A stretch of 64,000 nt of DNA. It comes from Symbiodinium natans (Eukaryota; Sar; Dinophyceae; Suessiales; Symbiodiniaceae). Of this stretch, positions 1 through 11,171 are shown piece by piece. Location of the stretch: positions 62,001 through 126,000 of the forward strand of contig CAJNDS010002648.1 in assembly GCA_905221605.1 (NCBI GenBank), read 5' to 3'. Made by a program: the position numbers and the translations under genes. The notes under the pieces are model-generated. The model did not search any database and was not told the origin of the DNA. It worked only from the letters and a program-made list of their open reading frames with translations. Positions within the stretch are counted from its first letter, which is position 1; each line of letters starts with the position of its first letter.

Positions 1-1
1 G

Positions 2-3000
2 GGTGCTCTGGAGGACGGGGAGTCTGCGGTGATTGCTCGTATGTTCAGCAATGTCCTTCCAGGGTTTAGGGTTTAGGGCTTAGGGTTTAGGGTTTAGGGC
101 TTAGGTTTAGGGCAGCAGAAATCTTCCAATTGCTTGCCTCAGAGCCTCAACCCCTCTAAACCCTACAATTAAGCCGCGTAAGCCCTTTTTTCCCCAATAT
201 GCCCCACAACTCCGAATGAGTCCAAGTCCCAGCAATGGACTCTTGAAGAGTTTTTTTGTGGATGCTTTCTGCCTTGAAGGACTGGATGGCAACACGACAA
301 GATCAGTTCGAAAGGCCGCGATTGCGCTTGCTGTGTAGCCAAACCCTAAACCCTAAACCCTAAACCCCAAAGCCTAAAGCCTAAACTCTAAACCCTAAAC
401 CCCAACATAGGAAGGCTTGGGGATGGTTTAGGGCTTGTACGGTTCAGGACACTAGCATGGGGGTTTCCGAAAATTGCGGTACCCTGTTTTGGGGGGACCC
501 TGCAAGGGGATTCTAGTCCAGTTGGGGGGATAAAAGGGTTACCCTATTTGGGCAAAAACACCCATATTATGTTACCAATACTAATGAAACAAATACAAGC
601 AGGGACCCTAAACCCGAGACCTATAAGCACCCCAAACCCTAAACCCAAGCAGCACCCTAAACCCTAAACCCAAAAGAAGCACCCTCAACCCGCATCCCAA
701 GAAGCATTTCCGCAACGTCGGCCGCCAGCCCTTCAAGCCCCCGTGGTTCTTAGCAACCCTAAACCCTAAACCCTAAACCCTAAACCCTAAACCCTAAACC
801 CTAAACCCTAAACCCTAAACCCTAAACCCTAAACCCTAAACCCTAACCCTAAACCCTACTAAGAACCAGCCTCTTCCAGAGGTGACAAGGTCCGATTGAA
901 GCCCCTGCTAACCTACGTCAACCTGGGCGAAGCGGACCCTTTGACAGCAGGCTTTGGAAACCCCAAGCTCTAAACCCTAAACCCTAAACCCTAAACCCTA
1001 AACCCTAAACCCCCCCAAGCTCTAAACTGTTGCTTGGGATGTTCTCCCCTTACACTAACAGTCCTTTCTAGGGATCCTCGTACCATCCCTAGAAAGGACT
1101 GTTCGTATAAGGGGGAACATCCCAGTTTTTTTTGCCCTTGTTTTGATACCCTTCTAGGGTGTATGGGGCTTAGTTCGGTCTTCCAGCCCCAGCCGAGCTA
1201 GTCTCATGTTCTGAACTCTCGTCGCTCCCACCCTAAACCCTAAACCCTCAACCCTCAACCCTAAACCCTAAACCCACCTATTTTGGCAGCAAAGAGACTC
1301 GACTTCAGCGGGAACCCAAGTCGACCCATCACTTAGATCGATCCCCGCCCGACGTGGAGCCCGAGAAGGGAACCGTCTAGGCTTTAGGGTTTAGGGTTTA
1401 GGGTTTAGGGTTTAGGGTTTAGGGTTTAGGGTTTAGGGTTTAGGGTTTAGGGTTTAGGGTTTAGGGTTTAGGGTTTAAAGCCATATCAACCCACAAAACC
1501 TCATATTACAGCCCGCATAAGCCCACTACAAACCGTAACTACCCTAAAGCCCCAAACCCATGTAAGCCCATATAACCTCATAGAAGCTCGTACAAACCCC
1601 CCCTTTCGGGCCCTAAACCCGCGCCATCGCCCCTCCCGAAGCTGACCTGAGTGGGTTCGGGCGCTAGGGGTAGGTCGAGCCGGCTGTGGCACCTTCACTA
1701 GTCTCACACAGAGACAGACAGAAACCCCAAACCCTAAACCCTAAACCCTAAACCCTAAACCCTAAACCCTAAACCCTAAACCCTAAACCCTAAACCCTAA
1801 ACCCTAAACCCTATTGGGACTCAGGACCCGGAGGACGACGGCGAGGAGCAGGAGGCCGAGAAGGAAGCGTCGCAGCGGAGCCTCAAGATCCACGATGAGG
1901 CTTTAGGGTTAGGGTTTAGGGTTTAGGGTTTAGGGTTTAGGGTTTAGGGTTTAGGGTTTAGGGTTTAGGGTTTAGGGTTTAGGGTTTAGGGTTATGGTTT
2001 AGGGTTTTGGGTTTAGGGTTTAGGGTTTTTAGGGTTTAGGGTTTAGGGTTTAGGGTTTAGGGTTTAGGGTTTAGGGTTAGGGTTTAGGGTTTTAGGGTTA
2101 GGGGGTTTAGGGTTTAGGTTTAGTTTAGGGGTTTTTAGGGTTTAGGGGTCAGGGTTTAGGGTTTTAGGGGGGTTTAGGGTTTAGGGTTAGGGTTTAGGGT
2201 TTAGGGTTTAGGGTTTAGGGTTTAGGGTTTAGGGTTTTAGGGTTTAGGGTTTAGGGTTTAGGGTTTAGGGTTTAGGGTTTAGGGTTTAGGGTTTAGGGTT
2301 TAGGGGCTCCCTTTGCCAGAAGTCAAATTTGGAGTTGGGGGGGGGGGGTTTAGGAGCTTTCGGCGCTTTAGGGGGGTTTAGGAAGTTTTGTTGGGCGGTT
2401 TAGGGGGTTTAGGGAGGTGCACGTCCTGTCCTTGGGCTTTCGCAGCCACGCTAGCTTTGCTGGCCTGGATGGGGTATCCCTATGTACCACTGGCTACACG
2501 CCCCAGTGGCTGGGTGACTCTGAACCCTTGTAATCTGGTAGACCCTCAAAATGGAATCTTGGAAGCCCTCAGAAATCACCAACACTCCCTTTTCTTTTCT
2601 GGGGGCCACGGCTGGCTGTTTTTGTCTTCGTATCCACGTGACCGGGTAGCAGGGGCTTCCTAAACCCTAAACCCTAAACCCTAAACCCTAAACCCTAAAC
2701 CAGGCAGTTGCAGAGCAGGCGGCACCGCACGGTCCGGACAAGGAAGCCGAAGCCACCGATATCCCTGATCAGGCGCGGGTTTGTGGCTTTACCCCAAGGC
2801 TCCATGCAGTACGTATTTGGGCCCTAGAAAGGCTACTGTATAGGAACCCCTTTAAGGCCCAAGTATATACTATATTGGTACACAGGCCCTTTTGGGGTTC
2901 GGGATTAGCTACGAGTACGGCTCCGCAGCCCAGAAATCTCAGAAGCTCCCAAGAGCTTGCGCGCAGAATTGAAGGCCTCACCCTAGACCTTGGAAACTTG

Positions 3001-3970
3001 AAAAACGTAAGCCCTATAGACCCCATAAACCCTATAAGCCTTCTAAATCCGATAGGTCCTACATGTTAAACCCCCAAGCAAACCTGTGAGCCCTGTAGAT
3101 GCTGCACCCTAAGCCCTAAACCCGAAACCCCAGACCCGAAATTAAGTCTTAATGGCACGGGGCATTGCTGCAAGCCTCAGGGCACCATTTGATCGATGCT
3201 GCTTAGGGTTTAGGGTTTAGGGTTTAATTGGGGTTTAGGGTTTAGGGTTTAGGATTGTTTAGGGTTTGGGGTTTAGAAAGGGTGTGGGGTGGCAGGGGGC
3301 CGCTCTGAAGATTTAGGGTCGGCCCCCGCCAGCTCAAAGCAGGACACGGAGGCCCCTGCAGAACCCAAAGCGAAGCAGGCCAGCGACTCGGAGCGCCTCA
3401 GCTACAAGGGTTTTGGGTTTAGGGTTTAGGGTTTAGGGTTTGGGGTTTGGGGTTTGGGGTTTAGGGTTTAGGGTTTAGGGTGTAGGGTTTAGGGGCCTGA
3501 ATAGTTGCTCGACTTTGTATACAGGGGAGCGGCTTCAGAACTGCCTCCTAAGTTGTCCGGCGAAGAGAGGCTCTAGAGAGGCTCTAGGGGTTGAATCTCC
3601 AGGATTCTGAGTAGGTTTAGGGTTTAGGGTTTAGGGTTTAGGGTTTAGGGTTTAGGGTTTAGGGTTTAGGGTTTAGGGTTTAGGGTTTAGGGTTTAGGGT
3701 TTAGGGTTTAGGGTTTAGGGTTTAGGGTTTACGGGAGCTGCTGCGGCCCCATACCATATTCATCGTGGGATCGTAGGGGGGCAGAAGGGTCTAATTCCCG
3801 CGTTCCCTTCTAAGATCCGAAAGAGGATTTTAGGGTTTCGGGTTTAGGGTTTAGGGTTGAGGAATCCCAAATCCCCTGAACCCCAATATCTCCCAACCCA
3901 GGTGCCACCTATTCACGCTCTGGGAGTATCCCAAAGGCGCACCGACCTACGCTCCCTGGACATGCATGAG
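2..3970 (+). CDS. Unidentified multi-exon gene, 5' end outside window
   Basis: I do not recognise this gene. Short open exons lie between telomere-type arrays. Exon 2-68 reads GALEDGESAVIARMFSNVLP. Exon 1825-1899 is acidic (DPEDDGEEQEAEKEAS). Exon 2704-2772 reads AVAEQAAPHGPDKEAEATD. Exon about 3317-3409 contains SSKQDTEAPAEPKAKQASD. Exon 3902-3970 reads VPPIHALGVSQRRTDLRSL. The exons 1825-1899 and 2704-2772 are both in phase 0 and are followed by GC (GAG|GCTTTA, CAG|GCGCGG), so GC-AG introns are likely. The middle of the protein looks like a charged, disordered linker. The 13.8-kb mobile element starts 137 bases after the last exon, so the gene may continue beyond 17.88 kb, possibly into the glycosyltransferase exons. 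That link is inference. Confidence 0.4.
754..857. repeat. Interstitial CCCTAAA array
   Basis: About 14 near-perfect CCCTAAA units. The array is bracketed by a 9-base inverted pair, GGTTCTTAG (745-753) and CTAAGAACC (859-867). Confidence 0.95.
1036..1123. mobile_element. Short hairpin element, GGGATGTTC family, copy 1
   Basis: Two arms of about 38 bases (1036-1074 and 1086-1123) are near-perfect inverted complements around an 11-base loop. The termini read GGGATGTTC and GAACATCCC. Related sequences lie at 20753-20838 and 55633-55727. This is the structure of a MITE or intronic foldback element. No coding capacity. Confidence 0.7.
1382..1475. repeat. Interstitial TTTAGGG array
   Basis: About 13 uninterrupted TTTAGGG units. 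The opposite-orientation array at 1729-1812 follows about 250 bases later. Confidence 0.95.
1729..1812. repeat. Interstitial CCCTAAA array upstream of an exon
   Basis: About 12 CCCTAAA units ending just before the candidate acceptor at 1823-1824 and the acidic exon 1825-1899. Confidence 0.95.
1904..2306. repeat. Long degenerate TTTAGGG array
   Basis: About 400 bases of TTTAGGG units with slippage variants (TTAGGG, TTTTAGGG, TTTAGGGG), starting at the end of exon 1825-1899. It is one of the two longest arrays in the window. It is not a chromosome end, because genes lie on both sides. Confidence 0.95.
2661..2700. repeat. CCCTAAA array at an intron 3' end
   Basis: Five to six CCCTAAA units run into ACCAG, the likely acceptor of exon 2704-2772. 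With the TTTAGGG array at 1904 it brackets one intron in inverted orientation. Confidence 0.85.
3608..3731. repeat. Interstitial TTTAGGG array
   Basis: About 17 near-perfect TTTAGGG units in the unidentified gene. Shorter TTTAGGG runs surround it at 3200-3260 and 3415-3495. Confidence 0.95.
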
Positions 3971-4106
3971 TTTAGGGGTTTCATGCTTCAGGTGCTAGAA
4001 CCCTAAACCCTAAACCCTAAACCCTAAGCCCCAGGTCTGCCCAGCTTTAGTGCTTGCAGGACTTTTGGGGCTCAGGTGTCGGTCGCCAGTGGGCTGAGAA
4101 CCCAAA

Positions 4107-4156
4107 GTCATAAGGTTAGAGGGGGGGTCCCCCAGATTTCCACCCCCAGGTTGAGG
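4107..4156 (+). repeat. Left terminal inverted repeat (50 bp)
   Basis: Begins GTCATAAGGTTAGAGG and contains a G7/TCCCCC run followed by AGATTTCC. It is an exact reverse complement of 17828-17877. Confidence 0.95.
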
Positions 4157-4577
4157 CTCCTGGGCCCCCGAACAGATACAGAGCTACTAAGGCTTATTAG
4201 CCTCTAATAAACTAAAATAAGCCTCTATTAAAGGTTATTAGCGGCTAATAAGCTTTAATAAGCTGTGTATTGCTTTCCGGTGTTTTGGGGAGGCTTCGGC
4301 GGCTTTTCTGAACAGACGCACAAGCTGTATCCGCGCGACTATACGTTCAAGGACATGCTGCATCTGTTCTGAAAAGGCAAATACAGGAAGAAAAGATGAA
4401 AAAAACATCAGTAGCCGAGCAAGGAGCAGGGTCAACAAGTCAGGGTTCACGTGTGCTGTTCCAGCCAATGGCCGGCTAGTGTGCAACATGGATGTATGCC
4501 TCTTGCCTTAATGGAATTGTGCTCCGCAAACGTTAAGCACGCAGCACTGACATTTGCCTCGTCCATTTATGCCCAGG
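4157..4577 (+). other. Left subterminal region of the transposon, possible first exons
   Basis: An AT-rich stretch at 4188-4265 repeats AATAAGC and TTATTAG motifs and may be subterminal binding DNA. Several short open frames follow. One, about 4263-4370, contains THKLYPRDYTFKDMLHLF. Another starts at ATG 4396 (MKKTSVAEQGAGSTSQ). They look coding and probably form the 5' exons of the methyltransferase gene, but I could not fix their splicing. Confidence 0.4.
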
Positions 4578-7083
4578 TCAAGTCCGTCTACTACTCCAAG
4601 ATCGCACGCTGGTCTTGCCTGTGTTCCGCCTCCCAAATCATGAGCAGTACCAATGGGCCATGGCCGATGTTCTAGAGGCCCTGTACCCCTCTAGCGAGAA
4701 GCACAAACGAAAGAGAAAATTTCACAACGTGTTTGAGGACGTACAGAGTATGCACCGCAAACTTTGGCCTTCGGTTACGTGTCCGAAAATTATTCCTGTA
4801 GATGAGTTGCAGGAGGCCAGCTTCGGACACGTCATGCCAACTTCCATGGTAGTTGCGACACTTGCTTGGGGGTGGACGGCTTCGAAACGCAGTCCAGACT
4901 CGAAGCAGTTGTGTGGAATGATGCTGAAGGCCCTGATCCAGAATGTTACGAAACATGAGGAGGGAGTTGAGGTTAGTTTTCCTGTCGTGGAAGCAGATGG
5001 GACGGCACAGATCAGGCAACAGGTGGTGTTGAGCGATGGTGTTGTTGATTGCTGGACAGATTCCATGTCCGAGGCAGTCGGCACGAGCTGGGATTCGAGT
5101 GTCCTTGACGCCAGCACACATTTCCCAAAGAGTCCCCGCAATCAAACACAGCTGTATGATTTCATAATGTGGTCTTTGGAGCCCACACCGGTCAACAGTC
5201 GAGAGCCAAAGCTGAAGAAATGTCGCGCGTTGCTTGCGGCTTCTGCTTTGACGTTGCTGACCAATGTGGCCTCAGCAATTGAGAGCCGCTACATCCCGTT
5301 TCTTTTTGCCGAGATGGCCAAACCAGGTGGACACAATGAGTTTTCTATCCAGAGCAGCACAAATTCCAAGCGCCGACGACTGAACACGCTCACGGCCAAT
5401 GTCGTGTCAGCTGGAGCAATGGAGCTTCTGTTTCGGGGGGAGGACAGCAACTGCAACTGTAGTCGCACGGTACGTACATATCTTCTCCTTCCCCCCCCCC
5501 CTCCCAACGCAACCTGCCTGCTTTCAGGAGCGGTGGGCGCAGAAAGCGTTGGACGCTTTCAGCAAGACAGCGAGAGTGCGTGTGGGGCAGTTGGCGCACA
5601 AAGTCTGCGTATCCTGCTTGCAAGATGAGAGAGTCCTGCCTGCTGCGACGTAGGTCCCAGACATTCCCACTGTAACTGAGGCGGCCCATGTCTTGTGTGC
5701 CCGGGCTGAGCTCGCAGAGTGCAAGCACTTCACCGTCATGCCCCCATCTTTGTTGTGTGTGTGTGTGTTGCGCAGAGCTCACGAGCTTACAGCAAAAGAG
5801 CTTCAGGTCTTCATAGATGGCAGTGAGATTGGCGAGGTTCCGACAGAGATTGTTTATCTTTGGAGTCAGCAAATCGGTGCTGGCGCCTATGGTCCTCCCG
5901 TCGCCGAGCTCTCAGTCGTAGGCTATGGCCTGGACCTAGTGCGCTGTTCTGCGGATCTGCGGCATGCGGCAACTGGCGGCAACCTGTCTTGAACACTGGG
6001 TCAAGCAGTGACATGTCTTAGTGGTAGTGCGCCCCACGCTCATGGCTGGATGGTTGCAGTTCTCGAGCCCGAGACAGGGCAAAGACAGTTGGACGGAGGT
6101 GTCTAGGTATACTGAGTCCGTCACAAGCAGCGTCAGCGACGCTGAGCTGCGAACCGCGGCGTCCGAGAGCGGAAGCTCTGTTAGTGGAGCTCCCTTTGAG
6201 GCTCGGGCGCTGCTTGCTTCCCTGTGCTTGTGTCACCTTGCCCTCAACGCACGCCTGTTTTGTGGATCAGGTTCCGGACAATGAGTCGCCGTTGGCAACA
6301 GCAGCTCGTGCTCTTCCCATGGCATGGCACTTGTTGAGGAAGAAAGTCTTGCCGGAATGGGTGATCCAGGCTCGCAGAATGGCTTGGCGGGATTGTTGTT
6401 TTGCATCAAGACTGAACCTTCCCTGCTTGCAGGCCAGCTTCTTGCAGAAGGGCTGCTGGAACATGTCATCCAGTTGCACCGGGGCGTACACAGCTGAAAT
6501 GGCCGCAGGAACAGTGGCCAAAGTCGTCAATGATTCTGGTCTTTGCTCCAAGCAATGTTCTATGAGGTCCGTGATGTGTCATGACTCTTGCCAGCAGGGA
6601 TAGCTTTCTGTGGCGTGCACAGGGGACATGATCCGTGTCTACAGTGTGTGTCTTGTCTAAGGAACGGGACGCTGCGTGTCGGCAGCTTGTCATTGACCAC
6701 CACAAATGGATGGAACAATCCGGAATTCCTACTTCTCGCCGTCTCCCCTGTATCTTTGGCGACATCTTGGATCAGCTGCCTGCCTCTGTGGACAGAGAGG
6801 CAGGTGACTTTGCAGCAAAGAGACGCCGCGTCAGGGCGGCGGGACTGCTAGAGACCCAACACTGCTGGGTCCACAATGATGCATGTCGGTTGGATGTGCC
6901 TGTTCAGATAGATGTGTCGGGGCTTCCATGTCCTGACAACTCACGTGCGAATTTGAAGAGGAAGTTCCAGGAAGGGGGCTCCGGCATCGTCTATGCCACC
7001 TGGGCGCAGCGTCACATACAGAAACGCACCCCTCTTCTCCTCATTGAGAACGTGCCGGTGCCTTGGGCAAATACGTATGACAC

Positions 7084-7120
<37 letters not shown>

Positions 7121-8078
7121 TCTCTCCCTCTCTCTCTCCCTCTCCCTCTCCCTCTCGCTCTGCCTCTGCCTCTGCCTCTGCCTCTGCCCCTGCCTCTCCC
7201 CTCTCCCTCTCCCTCTCCTCCCTTATGCTACAGTTCCGGCTTAGGACATCAACGTGGCAGCCCTGCGAGATTTGCTCGAGGAGGACTACATTCTCACACA
7301 GTTGCGCATATGCCCCTCCGATGCCGGCCACACGGGCGTCGCACGACCCAGGACGTACGTGTTCTGTTCGCACAGGAAGACGTGCCGGTACTTGTTTTGC
7401 CTGCACAAGGCATACAGCATCATCCAGGCGACACTGGAGAAGCACATTTGTACGTCTCCTGCAGACTACTTGGTCGCGTCACCCGCGCAGCTGCGTGTGG
7501 CATGTGAGAAGGCTGCCCGACAAAGGAGAGTGGATGTCTGTTTCGAGACTTGGTCTGCAGTCATTCAGGGAATCCATGTGTCATGCGCTGCTGCTTGTGG
7601 CATGCGAAGACACGAGTCATCCGAGGACCAAACAGATTGGTCGTCCATGCTCAGCCAGGCTGAGCGCGACCAGGTAGCCTCCTACACGGCCAAGTATGAG
7701 GCCAGGTTCCGACGCCGTGCCGCTGATGACCCGGACCTTGTCTTCTTTTTGGGAGACACCGCGCGGTGGTGCACATGGAGTGCTTGCAGCCGGAAGATCC
7801 CGACGTTTCGGCGTGGAAGCGGGAAATTCTGGTATCCTGCAAGTAGACGGTGGCTAGTTGCCTCCGAAAAGCTAGCTGCGCTAGGGTTTCCGGGCACGGC
7901 GGCCAGTGCTGCAGTTCTAGGACTGCATGTCCTTCCTGTCACAGACCCACTTCGTGCAGACTCGGTGTACGGAAACAGCATGCACTTCAGCAACTGCCAG
8001 CTCATGATGTTGCTGGCCGTCACGTGCTTCGGGCCTGTCGCTCGTGAGCCCACTGTGGACTGGAACAGACTAGCGTGA
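4578..8078 (+). CDS. DNA (cytosine-5) methyltransferase-like protein of the transposon, multi-exon
   Basis: A C5 cytosine methyltransferase transfers methyl from S-adenosylmethionine to DNA cytosine. The core lies in two exon blocks. Block 6635-7057 holds an ERDAACRQL segment that may be motif II, a GDILDQLP segment that may be motif III, the motif IV Pro-Cys loop DVSGLPCPDNS (catalytic Cys codon 6929-6931), and motif VI IENVP (ENV at 7046-7054). A CT-rich intron separates this from block 7245-8078. That block has a motif VIII-like ARPRTYVF, KLAALGFP, and motif X-like YGNSMHFSN, then TGA at 8076-8078. The FxGxG S-adenosylmethionine motif I was not located. Upstream exons (4578-about 5470, 5528-5650, 5776-5930, about 6272-6500) encode about 400 unrecognised residues, perhaps DNA-binding. 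The methyltransferase assignment is good; whether it is active is unknown. Confidence 0.7.
7086..7222. repeat. CT-rich microsatellite inside the methyltransferase intron
   Basis: (CT)n grading into CCTCTC and CTGCCT units. It lies between motif VI and motif VIII exons and provides a very long polypyrimidine tract before the acceptor at 7243-7244. Open frames across it are low-complexity artefacts. Confidence 0.95.
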
Positions 8079-8237
8079 TCCCGCAGACGGACAAATCGCG
8101 CCTGTGCAGGCCGAAAAAAAAACGCAGGACATGCGGCGCAACAGGTTCCGCGCTTGTGGGGTCATGTAGCCATGTCTTGCATAACCGTAGACTTGGTTGT
8201 TCAAGCAAGCAGTTTCGAGCCAGAAGCCTGACTCACA

Positions 8238-10131
8238 ATGCCTCCGCCCGGTCGTCTTCCTGCGCGACCCCCGCCCAAGAAAGCAGCTCCTGTCAAAGCT
8301 GCCGCAAAGCCCCCGCCAGCGAAGAGTGTGGCAAAGCTGCCTGCCCCCAGGCCCGCTTTCCCAAAGCCAAACATCCCAGGCCTGGCCGTCCCAACGCCAA
8401 AAGCTGTGTTAGCAAAGGGCCGCCCAGTCTTCGACCCCCGCAACGTGCCTGCCGCTCCCGCCCCTGCCACGACTTTGGCACCACCGCCGCCTGTGCCGGC
8501 GAAGCCTCCCGCAATTACGTCGGGCACTCAGAGTTCTTTCGGAAAGCAGGAGTCATGTTTCTTGTGTCCCCTCACTGCTGCCTTAGGTGGGCAGATGGCT
8601 TTGTCGTGGGAGACATCCCACTGGGCCGTGCTCCTTGCGGTGCCAAGTTGAAAGCTCCGGCCAAAGCTCCGGCCAAAGCTGTGCCGGCAAAGTCAGCTGG
8701 TGGCTCCAGACGCCGGACCGTAGAACGGTATGCGGCAGGCTACCACAACATATCTTACCTCAGCGACGCTTGTCTCTGTTGACTGGGCCGGCACATGTTG
8801 GCTGTTGTGAGTGTAGGTCTGGTAGGCTGACAGCAAGCATCAGCTAAGGACTCGCACTTAATCGACTGGCTGTCGAACATAGATGGTGACATGATGACTG
8901 AAGTCATGTTGCAAGCCTGTGACCGAGAGCAGCTGCTCTGTTTGCTTTACTTAAGCACAGGCTTGACACCCACGAGCCGCATACCGGCGTGCCTCGGATT
9001 CGCATGGGGATAGTGTTGGTTTAGAGTTAGGGCTTAGGGCTGGGGGTTTCTTTTTTAGGGTTTAGGATTCGCAGGTCTGACCCTGAGAGAGGGAGAGAGA
9101 GAGAGCAGCAGTGCTCAGGTCTGAGCGCCTGGACTGCATCGACAAGCTCCTGCGAGAGTATCGCAGATTGGGTTGCCCGATGCAGCAGCTACGCTACAAC
9201 GGCCAGCAGGCACGTGAGTGCCCGAGCCTGCAAGTTATAGCATGCAAGCGTATGTCATTGTCTCTTGAAAGTAATTGGTACACTTGTTCAGCTTTGCTTC
9301 TTGTTACCGGAAGCATCCCGTTCGAGGCACGTGCAGCAGCTTATGTCGGGAAACCAGGCCGCACCAGCGGCGGGAGAGCCTGAGGCCGGCGCGGAAGCCG
9401 GTGGGGAAGCCGGCGCCGAAGCCGGCGCGGAAGAAGCTGTGGAGGATACCACAGCCGTGGTGCCGTTTGAGGGGGAAGGAGACCCACCGTTTAGTCTTGC
9501 AGGAAACCTGCAGGTGTGGGTGGAGTGGACGAACGGCCAATGGTTTGTGAATGCACAGAATGCAGATGTGGGTCAGGAGGTGCAGGCAAGCTTGCCTCAC
9601 GTGACGTCCGACGGACAGGGGTTCTGGCAAGCAACGCAGATTGAAGGCGCATGGTTTCTGTGGCAGGGCGGGGAGACGGAGATGCTCGCGTTGGGTGAAG
9701 TTTTGAACTCAGGCGGTTCATCCTCTGGGCCGGCAGGCTCGAGCAAGGTTGAGGCGGTGCTGACAGGGCAGAGCAACCAGCCAAGCTTACTGCCAGGGAT
9801 GCGCCTCCCTGATGAGGAGGAGAACAGCTTGCGTGGCAGTCCGTTTCATGTAGTGAAGTGCGTGTGCGTAGACAACAGTCTTTTTGCATGCATGCAGGAC
9901 GAGGAAGAGGACCCCGAGCCGACCTACCCGTGCATCATGTTTCAGGAAGACGGATCTCAGGTGATTGCAGCGTCCCCGGATTTGATCATCCCGCTGGACA
10001 CGACCATCCCATGCGAGCTCCTGACAGGGCCCAACGGTCAGGTCTTTGTCGACGCAATCGACAAAAACCCATCATTCAAGCCGCGCTACCTGGCACAGCT
10101 GGAACGCAAGCACTTGGCGAGTCTCGGTTGA
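8238..10131 (+). CDS. N-terminal exon block of the second transposon gene (Pro/Lys-rich, then acidic)
   Basis: The start ATG 8238 lies 160 bases after the methyltransferase stop. The first exon encodes a Pro/Ala/Lys-rich disordered arm (MPPPGRLPARPPPKKAAPVK). A small exon near 8650-8730 continues with KAPAKAPAKAVPAKSAGG. Exon about 9108-9211 reads LDCIDKLLREYRRLGCPMQQ and ends at GTGAGT. Exon about 9326-9857 has an acidic EAGAEAGGEAGAE run and a Trp-rich segment (LQVWVEWTNGQWFVNAQNAD). Exon 9898-about 10128 contains PTYPCIMFQEDGSQVIAAS and ends at TGA or, more likely, at a GTTGAT donor. The Trp-rich part could be an SH3- or WW-like binding fold, but I cannot identify it. It is likely the N-terminus of the gene that continues after the foldback element. 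Confidence 0.55.
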
Positions 10132-10192
10132 TTTCAATTTTGTGCTGTGTTGAGAATTGGCTTGCGCAGCACGTCAAGTTGGAATCGCCCCA

Positions 10193-11127
10193 ACTTGGGG
10201 GACCCCCCATCTGGGACCCCCCCCCCGCGTAGCCCCGGGACCCCCCCAGCCAGTGGTGCCAATCTGGGGGTTCCAATCTGGGGGCCTAATCTGGGGGCCC
10301 CCCCTAGCGTTCATGTGGCCGTGTTGCCCGGCTTCGGGCCCCCTCCATTAAGGAATAGCCTAGTGTCAGTAGCCCTACAAAGGAGCCTACTCTGTGTGAT
10401 AGCATCCCCTTAAGAACAATAATAATAGAACGAGCACCCCGTTTAAATTTAAGGGTTTAAGTTAAGGTTTCGGGTTTGGGGTTGAGGGTATAGGGTTGAG
10501 GGTTTAAATTCCAATCCCTCATGCTTCGGAAGTTTCAGGGTTTAGGGTTTAGGGTTTAGGGTTAAGGGTTAAGGGTTTAGGGTTAAGGGTTTAGGGTGTT
10601 TGAAGGGTTTTTTCGGAGGGTGGGAGGGGGGGGTCACCCCCAACCTTCCCCTTAAGCCCTGCTTATTTGCCCCCCCTACCCCCCCAACCTTCCCCTTAAG
10701 CCCTGCTTATTTGCCCCCCCTACCCCCCAACCTTCCCCTTAAGCCCTGCTTATTTGCCCCCCCCCCCCCCACCCCCCCAACCTTCCCCTTAAGCCTTGCT
10801 TATTTGCCCCCCCTGCCCCCCTGCCTCCCCCCCCAACCTTCCCCTTAAGCCCTGCTTATTTGCCCCCCCTGCCCCCCCATACAAACCCCTCCAGCCCCCC
10901 TCCCCTCCTTACCCTTCCGCCCCCCACCCCCCCCCAACCCCTCCTTACCCCCCCCTGCCCCCCCAAATAAGCCCCAAATAAGCCCCAAATAAGCCCAAAT
11001 AAGCACCAAATAAGCCCCAAATAAAGCCCAAATAAGCACCAAATAAGCCTAAATAAGCTGAATGGTGGGGTGGGGGGGGTTTGGGGGGTTTGGGCTGTGG
11101 GTTTGGGGGAGGGGGGGTAAGGAGGGG

Positions 11128-11171
<44 letters not shown>

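Noticed and set aside
1501-1707. Minus-strand 68-residue frame between telomere-type arrays
   Set aside because: No splice or family support; probably chance.
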